From: DATCIH01 sp036507955
Lineage (GTDB): Bacteria; Bacillota; Clostridia; Clostridiales; Clostridiaceae
Assembly (NCBI GenBank): GCA_036507955.1
Contig: DATCIH010000114.1
Coordinates: forward strand, 1 to 31,534
DNA: 31,534 nt
Direction of reading: 5' to 3'
Part shown: one piece after another, positions 24,654 through 31,534 of the stretch
Layout of the letters: the number at the start of each line of letters is the position of its first letter
How positions within the stretch are numbered: the stretch's first letter is position 1
Program-made: the position numbers and the translations under genes
Notes under the pieces: model-generated
Databases searched by the model: none
Seen by the model: only the letters and a program-made list of their open reading frames with translations
What the model was told of the DNA's origin: nothing

Positions 24654-25490
24654 CTATCCCTTTATTCCTGTAGATGCTATACCTTCTACAAACTGCTTTT
24701 GTGCTGAGAAAAACAGTATTACTGAAGGTACAATGGAAAGAAGTGATATAGCCAACAGTTGACCCCATTGGACTTCAAATTGATCAATAAACATTCTTAG
24801 GGCTAAACCTACAGTGAATTTGCTCACGGAACTTAGGTACAATACTTGAGAGTAAAAATCATCCCAGCTCCATATGAATGTAAATATAGCCACAGTTACC
24901 AGTGCTGGCTTAATTAGAGGCAATATAACCCTCCAGTATATAACGAAAGTTGAAGCTCCATCAATAGTTGCTGCTTCATCTAATTCCTTTGGAATAGCCC
25001 TTATGAATTGAACCAAAAGGAATATAAAAAATGCTCCTCCACCTAAAAAATGTGGAAATATCAACGGAAAATAGCTATCAGTAAAATGTAATTTACTGTA
25101 CATTATATATTGTGAAACTACTGTTACCTGAGATGGAAGCATCAAGGTAAGCATTAGTATTGAAAACCAAAAGGCTTTAAACTTAAAATTAATTCTTGCG
25201 AAACCAAAGGCCACCAAAGAACTTGTTACTACAGACCCAAGCACATTTAGAACTTCCATAATCATATTATTTTTAAAGAAGTGGGTAAAGGTATAAGCCT
25301 TTGATAAGTTCCAACCTTTTATATAGTTCTGAAGCGTAGGCGCTGTAGGAAACAAATTAGCTGAGCTCATCTCTCCTATAGTTTTAAATGTTGCTCCAAC
25401 CCACCAAATTACGGGAAAAAGCATGGCTAAAGAAAATAATATAAGTATAATATGAGTTTTATATTTTAATTTACCACTATTATTACTCAT
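24654..25490 (-). CDS. Sugar ABC transporter permease, MalG type
   Basis: This 278-residue protein has six predicted membrane segments and the EAA loop that contacts the ATPase (ELDEAATIDGASTFVIYWRV, then ILPLIKPAL). The C-terminus FVEGIASTGIKG is typical of MalG/LacG-like permeases. It overlaps the end of the upstream permease gene by 4 bases, showing translational coupling. Confidence 0.93.
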   Translation of the reverse strand: MSNNSGKLKYKTHIILILFSLAMLFPVIWWVGATFKTIGEMSSANLFPTAPTLQNYIKGWNLSKAYTFTHFFKNNMIMEVLNVLGSVVTSSLVAFGFARINFKFKAFWFSILMLTLMLPSQVTVVSQYIMYSKLHFTDSYFPLIFPHFLGGGAFFIFLLVQFIRAIPKELDEAATIDGASTFVIYWRVILPLIKPALVTVAIFTFIWSWDDFYSQVLYLSSVSKFTVGLALRMFIDQFEVQWGQLLAISLLSIVPSVILFFSAQKQFVEGIASTGIKG

Positions 25491-26446
25491 TTGCGTTTAC
25501 CTCCAGTTGAATCATCCTCATAGAAAACCCAATACTTTGAAGCCAAGAAATTTATTGCTGTGAATACGGCAATTATTACAAGCAATATCCATGCTAATGA
25601 TGAAGCATACCCCATTTTAAATGATTTAAAGGCTTTATTGTATAGGAATAATGCATAGAGTAAAGTTGCATTAGCTGGTCCACCTTGGGTTATAATAAAA
25701 GCAGAATTAAACATTTGGAAGGCACCTATTATGCCTAAAATAAGATTGAAAAATATTACTGATGATAACATTGGAATAGTAACATTAAAGAATGTTCTAA
25801 CTTTTCCTGCTCCATCAATGCTTGCAGCCTCATATAAATCTTTTGGCACCGACTTTAAGCCTGCTAAAAATATAATCATAGTAGCTCCAAACTGCCAAAC
25901 ATTTAAAAGAATTAAAGTTCCTAATGCAGTACTAGGATCAGCTATCCATGCAATTTTAGCTACACCAAAGATTCCTAAAATTAAGTTTGCATACCCATCT
26001 ATTCCGAATATATTCCTCCATAATATTGATACAGCGATACTCCCTCCTATAAGAGATGGAAAATAAATTGCTGTTCTATAAAAGCTCATCCCTCTAACAT
26101 CTTTGTTTAATAAAGTTGCCACGAAAAGTGAAAACATCAATTTAAGTGGAACTGCTATCAAAACAAATGCAAAGGTTACCGATAAGGATTTAGTAAAAAG
26201 AGGATCATTGAAAAATATATTACTATAATTAGTAAGACCAATCCATTTTGGTGTATCAAGTAATGAATATCTTGTAAATGATAGATACAAGGATTGTACC
26301 ATTGGCCATAATGTAAGTAGTAAAAAGCCTATTAGCCAAGGTGATATAAATAAATAGCCTATTATTGTCTGCTTAGAATCCGTACTAAGCTTTGCTATCT
26401 TCTTGTCTTTGTTCTGCTCTTGCTTTTTTGACAATTTTATCTCCAT
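25487..26446 (-). CDS. Sugar ABC transporter permease, MalF type
   Basis: This 319-residue protein has six membrane segments after a charged N-terminus, and an EAA loop (LYEAASIDGAGKVRTFFNVT) for contact with the ATPase. It forms the transport channel with the MalG-type permease directly downstream. No ATPase gene accompanies them, so a shared MsmX/UgpC-like ATPase from elsewhere is expected. Confidence 0.93.
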   Translation of the reverse strand: MEIKLSKKQEQNKDKKIAKLSTDSKQTIIGYLFISPWLIGFLLLTLWPMVQSLYLSFTRYSLLDTPKWIGLTNYSNIFFNDPLFTKSLSVTFAFVLIAVPLKLMFSLFVATLLNKDVRGMSFYRTAIYFPSLIGGSIAVSILWRNIFGIDGYANLILGIFGVAKIAWIADPSTALGTLILLNVWQFGATMIIFLAGLKSVPKDLYEAASIDGAGKVRTFFNVTIPMLSSVIFFNLILGIIGAFQMFNSAFIITQGGPANATLLYALFLYNKAFKSFKMGYASSLAWILLVIIAVFTAINFLASKYWVFYEDDSTGGKRK

Positions 26447-26477
26447 AAAATATTCCCCCCCTTAAGATAATTTACAT

Positions 26478-28067
26478 TTATTTGTTTAGTAAACCTTTAT
26501 TCAACTCGTCGAGTACTGGTTGAATTGTAGGTAGTTTAGAATTTACCCAGGCTTTCCAATCTTTCTCTATATTGTTAGAGTTTACGAGAAGATTGTTTAT
26601 TTCAGTATTTTGACCTATTGTAAGAGTTCCTATCTTTTCTATATTAGGACCACTAAAGAAATCTGCACCATAGTCCCTTTTTAGCATTTTAACATCATTA
26701 CTTAACATCCTAGAGGTTACTGCCATTGCTTGATTTCTTACCTCTACTGGGAACATCTGATTATCAGTCAAATCGAAATAGTGCCAGTAGCTTACCATTT
26801 GCATTATTCTATAGCCTTCACCCTTATATGGTGAAATGTAATTTCCATATACATCCTTTTTCCATAAAAGTTTGATTATGCCGCCATTTTCGTTCCAGTC
26901 CTTGCCTTCTATACCAAGGGTACTAAATTTATAACCTTCAGCACTAGCAATCCAATCCCACATTTTAAATAATCTATCAGCCTTTTCATCCTCCATATTT
27001 GCTTTAAGAAGTACAGCCGACCAATAATCACCGTTCTCATTTACAATTAAATCTCCATCTGGGTTTCTCACATAAAGTGGAGCTACTGCTTTATTTACAT
27101 CTATATTTGGATCTGTCTTTTTTAAATTTTCTCTGGCTGCATTTATGTTTAAGGGAATCCAATTATTATATAAAGCTGCTGCTTGGCCAGAGTAAAATTT
27201 ATTTGGTCCATCATCATTTTTGGCATAAGGCTGTTCTTTCCAAATTATGTTTTGATCATACATTATTTTTAATTCCTTAATGCCTTTTAAAGTTTCAGGA
27301 GCACTAGCTGCCCATATATATTTACCATTTGATAATCTATAACCACCAGTTGTATAACCTGGAGTTGGAAAATATGTAGTTACAAAGCCTGGGTAACCCC
27401 ATCCAATTGTAGTTAGCCCTATAGTATTACCTTTCCCATTTTCTCCTGGATCTTTAGCTACAATCTCTTTTATTAGATTTTTAAATTCTTCCCAAGTATA
27501 TTCTTCTTTAGAAAGTCCTAACTTTTCAGCCCAGTCTTTTCTGTAAAAGTACATACATAAATTAATATCCTTAATGCTTTTATTCCCAATACTTGACGTC
27601 CAAATATAATCTTTTCCATTAATTTTAAGTGCTTCATCCGAGGCCATTTTCACCTTAAGTTTAAATAAATTAGGATATATATTAATATCAGGAAGTTCCC
27701 TAAAAACTCCTTCTTTTACCCATCTCTCTACCTCATATACTGTTTGGTTCTGAAACCTACTCCAAACAATATCAGGAGTTTGACCAGAGCTTATAAGTAT
27801 TCTTACTTTATCGTCCCAATCATTAAAGTTAACAGGTATTAGTTTAAATTCTATGTTAAATTTATCTTCCAAATACTTTACTCTAGGGTCCAGGGAGTAA
27901 GATGCCGGATCAAAGACATTTATAGTATATATATATTTTTTCTTATAAATTTCTTTTGCTTTATTGCTTCCCTTATCCATAGCTTTTGATATAAAGTAAA
28001 TAGTTGGAATAGAGAGGACAAGCACCGTCAAAAGCACATAAACTATTACGTTTCTTTTATTCAACAT
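26478..28067 (-). CDS. Membrane-anchored family 1 solute-binding protein (LplA-like)
   Basis: This 529-residue protein resembles large extracellular solute-binding proteins of the LplA/YtcQ kind (sequences such as FDPASYSLDPRVKYLEDKFN, QTPDIVWSR and the FYRKDWAEKLGLSKEEYTWEEFK block). The N-terminus is a hydrophobic segment (about residues 7-27, NVIVYVLLTVLVLSIPTIYF) with no lipobox Cys, so it is probably held by an uncleaved membrane helix. It lies between the YesM-like kinase and the permeases, which have a separate lipoprotein at the other end of the operon. It may be a second receptor for the importer or a ligand sensor for the kinase; the latter is inference. Confidence 0.85.
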   Translation of the reverse strand: MLNKRNVIVYVLLTVLVLSIPTIYFISKAMDKGSNKAKEIYKKKYIYTINVFDPASYSLDPRVKYLEDKFNIEFKLIPVNFNDWDDKVRILISSGQTPDIVWSRFQNQTVYEVERWVKEGVFRELPDINIYPNLFKLKVKMASDEALKINGKDYIWTSSIGNKSIKDINLCMYFYRKDWAEKLGLSKEEYTWEEFKNLIKEIVAKDPGENGKGNTIGLTTIGWGYPGFVTTYFPTPGYTTGGYRLSNGKYIWAASAPETLKGIKELKIMYDQNIIWKEQPYAKNDDGPNKFYSGQAAALYNNWIPLNINAARENLKKTDPNIDVNKAVAPLYVRNPDGDLIVNENGDYWSAVLLKANMEDEKADRLFKMWDWIASAEGYKFSTLGIEGKDWNENGGIIKLLWKKDVYGNYISPYKGEGYRIMQMVSYWHYFDLTDNQMFPVEVRNQAMAVTSRMLSNDVKMLKRDYGADFFSGPNIEKIGTLTIGQNTEINNLLVNSNNIEKDWKAWVNSKLPTIQPVLDELNKGLLNK

Positions 28068-28116
28068 TTATTCACTCCTAAGACTATAAAAGTTTCAATG
28101 TTTATAAATTTAATAT

Positions 28117-28145
28117 ACTATATTTAGTTTGAACATAAAATGCAA
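28117..28145 (-). promoter_or_regulatory. Possible promoter of the sugar ABC operon
   Basis: TATAGT (28117-28122) lies 17 bases from TTGCAT (28140-28145), in the 119-base gap after the kinase gene. The weak -35 fits a promoter activated by the YesN-like regulator. Confidence 0.4.
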
Positions 28146-28186
28146 AGAAATATGATTAGTTTGTAATAATCTACGATTGAGAAAAT

Positions 28187-29935
28187 TTATTCTTCACAAG
28201 TAAGTTTCAGAGTTATTCTTGTACCTTCTTCTTCAACACTATCAATTTGTAAACCATATTGGGCTCCTAAGTTTAGTTTAATTCTTTTATGAATATTATA
28301 AAGTCCTATCCCATTCCTAGACTTTTTATCTAATAACTCTGAAGTATCTGGTAATTCAAGCTTAGCTCTAAGCTTTTCAAGAGCCTCAAATTTAATACCT
28401 TTTCCGTTATCAGATATAAAAAATATCATGATATTATCCTTTAATCTTCCAGTAATATTTACTTTTCCTTCACCAATTTTTGGCTCCAGTCCATGATATA
28501 CCGCATTTTCTACTATTGGCTGAAGTATCATTTTTATAATTTTTTTATTTAGCATGGCTTCTTCAATATCAAGTTCTAATTTGAATCTTCCATTGAAACG
28601 AATACCAATAATATTAAAATATTGTTTTATTATGTTTAGTTCTTCTTTTAGAGTTACGTAATTTCCACCTCTTATGCTATATCTAAAGATTTCAGCCATA
28701 GCTACAGATATTTCAACTATTTCTTTTATATTATTTGCAATGCTTATACTTCTGATACATTCTAAAGTATTGTACAAAAAATGTGGATTTATTTGGCTTT
28801 GAAGTGTAGAAAGCTCTGATTGTTTCTGAATTAGTTTTGACTCATAAAGTTCTTGCTGCGTTTGCATATTTGCTTGTGTAAAATCTTCAATTTTATCTAG
28901 CATCTTATTTATATCGCTGCCTATAAAATCAATTTCACTATTACCCTTTATTTTCAACCTTTTATGTATATTTTCTTCATTAAGTCCATTAGTAAAACTA
29001 ACAACTCTAGAAACTGGTATTGTAAGATTCTTATTTAAGATTAAACCTATGGCTATAAGTAAAAAAGACATAATAAGAACCATTGATAAAAATGAACTTA
29101 TATATATATTTTGTTTATTATAAATATGGGCAACAGATACAGAACCAATAATCCTCCATTTAGTATTTTCCATAAAAACATTTTGGTAAATATGTCCCCC
29201 ACTATCCTTTAAATTGATTTTGCTATAGTAGCTACCTACGCTTTTAATATCCCTTGATAGTATTATCTTATTGCTTTCATCCACTATGAAAAACTGAGAG
29301 CCGCTTGTGGTGTTTGCATGATCAATTATACTCATCACATTATTAGTTTTACACTTTAATATTATATAACCAATTCTGTTATTTAATGGTGAGCCATATT
29401 CTGATTGGTATATAGGTCTTATTAGATAATAAAACAGATTATTATCCTCTGGGGAAGAAAATGTTAGAAAAGCAGGTAAAGCAGCGGCCTTCGAAGGAAA
29501 ATTTTTATTTTTAACTAAACTGTTATATTCATTAAAAGATAAGTTAGACATAAAACTAGAATAACTTTCATCATTTTTCACTAAGCAAATATCCACTACA
29601 TCAGTATTTGTACTAGTAATATAATTAATAACACCTGAAACAAAAATATTTAATTCAACCTTATCAGATACAGAATCTTCCACCAAATATTTTTGAACCC
29701 AATTTGAATATGCCAATATATAGCTTATATCCTCCAAACTTTTTGTAGACACGTCAATATTTCCTTTTATTTGGCTCATGGTACTTGTAGTATAATCTTT
29801 TGCTTGCAGTTTCATAGTATCCACGAATTTTATATAAAAAATAAATTGAATTATAAATAATAATAAAATTGACATGCTAATTAATATAGTAACCTGGTAT
29901 CTTAATTTCAACCTGTCAAAACTAATTTTTTTCAT
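28187..29935 (-). CDS. YesM-like sensor histidine kinase
   Basis: This 582-residue protein has a first membrane helix (about 14-36), a large extracellular sensor domain (about 40-278, dCache-like), a second helix (about 280-303), a HAMP linker, and a His_kinase region with the phospho-acceptor in NPHFLYNTLE (H385). The ATPase domain has the N box ENAVYHGLEP (about 476-485) and DNGKGI. ATG at 29935 has AGGAGTG upstream; a longer in-frame start at 30052 would run into the regulator gene and is unlikely. It follows the response regulator by 16 bases and signals an extracellular sugar. Confidence 0.92.
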   Translation of the reverse strand: MKKISFDRLKLRYQVTILISMSILLLFIIQFIFYIKFVDTMKLQAKDYTTSTMSQIKGNIDVSTKSLEDISYILAYSNWVQKYLVEDSVSDKVELNIFVSGVINYITSTNTDVVDICLVKNDESYSSFMSNLSFNEYNSLVKNKNFPSKAAALPAFLTFSSPEDNNLFYYLIRPIYQSEYGSPLNNRIGYIILKCKTNNVMSIIDHANTTSGSQFFIVDESNKIILSRDIKSVGSYYSKINLKDSGGHIYQNVFMENTKWRIIGSVSVAHIYNKQNIYISSFLSMVLIMSFLLIAIGLILNKNLTIPVSRVVSFTNGLNEENIHKRLKIKGNSEIDFIGSDINKMLDKIEDFTQANMQTQQELYESKLIQKQSELSTLQSQINPHFLYNTLECIRSISIANNIKEIVEISVAMAEIFRYSIRGGNYVTLKEELNIIKQYFNIIGIRFNGRFKLELDIEEAMLNKKIIKMILQPIVENAVYHGLEPKIGEGKVNITGRLKDNIMIFFISDNGKGIKFEALEKLRAKLELPDTSELLDKKSRNGIGLYNIHKRIKLNLGAQYGLQIDSVEEEGTRITLKLTCEE

Positions 29936-29951
29936 TTCTTCACTCCTAAAA

Positions 29952-30683
29952 TTAATTTGTTTTTCTAAAATTACCAGGGGTAGTATTCCAATACTTTTTA
30001 AAAACCTTGCTAAAATAGTAGTAATCAGAAATTCCAACAGTGTTAGCAACATCTTCTACTGATAAATTCTTATCTTTTAATAGTTCAGCGGCAGCTTTCA
30101 TTCTTATTTCAGTTATGTAATCTGTAAAATTTATATTTTTATATTTTTTAAAGATACTGCTGCAATAGTTGGGACTTAAATTGAACTTAATAGCTAATTC
30201 TTTCAATTGATGTTTTTCGGTGTAGTGCTCGTTAATATATGTCAGCATATTGTTAAATTTCCGATTATCTGTTTCATCTTGATTGATTTCTTTCTTAATT
30301 CCATATTTTTCATCTAAATAGAATTTTAAGCGTTTTAAGATATCTTCTCCTATGGATTCATTTATAGGTTTTAATAGATAATCAAAAGCTCCATTTTTAA
30401 GTGCCTTTTGTGCATACTGAAACTCGGCAAATCCTGTAACTATAATAAATTCAGTCTCCCTTTTCTCAGCTCTCAGCTTTTCAAGTAGCTCGATACCTGT
30501 CATTCCAGGCATTCTTACATCACAAAAAACCACTTCAGGTTTTTCCTTCAATATAGTTTCTAATGCTTCATAAGGATTAGTAAGCTCAGCAATAATTTCG
30601 AATCCTAGAGTACTCCAGGCAAAGGTATTTCTGATTCCCAAAAGTACCCAGGGCTCGTCATCAACAATTACAACTTTATACAA
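29952..30683 (-). CDS. YesN-like response regulator with AraC DNA-binding domain
   Basis: This 243-residue protein has a receiver domain with acidic pair DD (8-9), phospho-acceptor D55 in VFCDVRMPG and the conserved Lys in LLKPINE. The C-terminal AraC double helix-turn-helix (about 145-243) ends TTPGNFRKTN. It is shorter than many YesN proteins because the linker is short. The start is TTG at 30683, with AAGGAG eight bases upstream. Its partner kinase is the next gene. The likely target is the ABC importer operon downstream. Confidence 0.92.
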   Translation of the reverse strand: MYKVVIVDDEPWVLLGIRNTFAWSTLGFEIIAELTNPYEALETILKEKPEVVFCDVRMPGMTGIELLEKLRAEKRETEFIIVTGFAEFQYAQKALKNGAFDYLLKPINESIGEDILKRLKFYLDEKYGIKKEINQDETDNRKFNNMLTYINEHYTEKHQLKELAIKFNLSPNYCSSIFKKYKNINFTDYITEIRMKAAAELLKDKNLSVEDVANTVGISDYYYFSKVFKKYWNTTPGNFRKTN

Positions 30684-30705
30684 ATGAACATCTCCTTATA
30701 ACAAA

Positions 30706-30735
30706 GAATTTGTGCAAAATATTTTGCACAAATTC
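30706..30735 (-). terminator. Perfect palindrome between uxuA and the response regulator
   Basis: GAATTTGTGCAAAAT and its exact complement form a 30-bp palindrome located 11 bases after the uxuA stop. The minus strand continues TTTGTTAT, a poor T-run. It may be a weak terminator or a dyad operator for the regulator gene that starts 22 bases downstream. Confidence 0.55.
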
Positions 30736-30746
30736 AATATAATTTA

Positions 30747-31534
30747 CTATTTTATTTTTGTTTCCTTTTCAGCAGCTTCTAAAATGCCCTTCATATAGCC
30801 CACTGCATATAGATTGCCAAACGTAGTATATCCTGGATGATCATGTTTATCCCCTTCAATAGTTGGTACATGATCAGGTCTAATTGGTCCATCATAGCCT
30901 AATTTCATATATACTTTCATGCATTCATACATATCAGTAGGTCCATCATCATGAAACACTTCATGAAAATGATCTTTGGTACCCACTACATCTCTAAAGT
31001 GAACGAAAAAGACCTTCTTTTGAGGAACAAATTTATTAATCACATCAATTACGTCCGATCCTTGAGCTCTAAAGGAACCTTGACAAAGAGTTATTCCATT
31101 GTTAGGAGAAGGATACATATCAATTGCTCTTTGGAAAGCTTCTGGGGTTATTAGGATTCTAGAGATTCCTCTAATTGGAGTAACAGGTGGATCATCTGGA
31201 TGTAGTGCAAGCTTTACTCCTGCCTTCTCAGCTACAGGCACAACTCTATCTAAAAACCATTGCAGGTTTTCCCATAGTCTTTCTTCACTGACTTCTCCAG
31301 CCCAAGTATGGGGAGCAAATTTCATTTGATCATTGTTAAATTCAGTAGACAAAGCTCCTCCTCTGGTTCTCGCATAATCAGAGGTTCTAAACCATGAGAT
31401 AACCGGCATCCAATTATAGCAATAAACCCCAATACCTAACTTACCCATATTTTCTATAAGGGTAATAACATCTTTTAATTCTTCTTCTCTTCCTGGAAGA
31501 CCAAGTTTAATTTTATCAAACCAGGAACCTTCCA
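30747..31534 (-). CDS. uxuA: Mannonate dehydratase, N-terminus outside window
   Basis: The open frame continues to the window edge through EGSWFDKIKLGLPGREEELK, giving 261 residues of an enzyme normally about 350 long, so roughly 90 N-terminal residues are missing. The enzyme converts D-mannonate to 2-keto-3-deoxygluconate in hexuronate breakdown. Metal-site residues of the family are visible in LALHPDDPPV, GITLCQGSFR, FFVHFRDV and IRPDHVPTIEGD. An internal ATG at 31446-31448 is not the start. The gene lies upstream of the two-component system and importer, linking that locus to uronate-containing sugars. Confidence 0.93.
   Translation of the reverse strand, partial: EGSWFDKIKLGLPGREEELKDVITLIENMGKLGIGVYCYNWMPVISWFRTSDYARTRGGALSTEFNNDQMKFAPHTWAGEVSEERLWENLQWFLDRVVPVAEKAGVKLALHPDDPPVTPIRGISRILITPEAFQRAIDMYPSPNNGITLCQGSFRAQGSDVIDVINKFVPQKKVFFVHFRDVVGTKDHFHEVFHDDGPTDMYECMKVYMKLGYDGPIRPDHVPTIEGDKHDHPGYTTFGNLYAVGYMKGILEAAEKETKIK

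Noticed and set aside
1..31534. CRISPR array, tRNA or rRNA genes, prophage
   Set aside because: No regularly spaced repeats, cloverleaf sequences, rRNA signatures or phage genes were seen on either strand.

Overview
The window looks like a piece of a low-GC Gram-positive anaerobe, most likely a Clostridia member. Supporting signs are the strong A+T bias, consensus AGGAGG-type ribosome binding sites with frequent TTG and GTG starts, RNase J, YesM/YesN-type regulation of a sugar ABC importer, and clostridial-style Acr3 and CoA-disulfide reductase genes. No tRNA, rRNA or CRISPR array was seen. I cannot name the species.

Left part (1-12600), carbohydrate use. The window opens in the 3' end of an IS200-type tnpA and its hairpin-rich right end. 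Next, on the plus strand, come a GH2 beta-galactosidase and a class I phosphomannose isomerase-like protein, each with its own signals. Everything to the right is on the minus strand. A tight operon (promoter at 9337-9365) encodes a GH116-type glycosidase, a COG0523/CobW-type metal GTPase and a LacI-family regulator. Upstream of it lie two Gfo/Idh/MocA oxidoreductases ending at a strong terminator, preceded by an AraC-type regulator.

Middle part (12660-21000), arsenic, mercury-type methylation and sulfur. One promoter at 19771-19799, overlaid by two ArsR-like operators, appears to drive arsR-arsD-arsA-arsC-hgcA-hgcB-acr3-(CoA-disulfide reductase/rhodanese fusion). HgcA (corrinoid protein) and HgcB (2[4Fe-4S] ferredoxin) are the proteins known to methylate mercury; here they sit inside an arsenic operon between arsenate reductase and the arsenite exporter. 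Their best conserved motif is slightly altered. The arsC gene can only be read in full from a CTG start. Beside the operon is a small sulfur unit: a BigR/SqrR-like ArsR repressor, a rhodanese broken by a one-base frameshift at its catalytic cysteine, and a thioredoxin. The two promoters of this unit carry a near-identical 22-bp operator at the same distance from the -10 box.

Right part (21000-31534). RNase J follows an unusually long intergenic region (22786-23312) with a possible distant promoter and hairpins. Then comes a sugar-uptake locus read leftward: partial mannonate dehydratase (uxuA), a YesN-like response regulator, a YesM-like histidine kinase, a membrane-anchored solute-binding protein, two MalF/MalG-like permeases and a solute-binding lipoprotein, closed by a perfect-palindrome terminator. 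No ATPase gene is present, so the importer presumably uses a shared ATPase encoded elsewhere.

The part most worth attention is the hgcAB pair embedded in the arsenic operon, together with the adjacent persulfide/thioredoxin unit.
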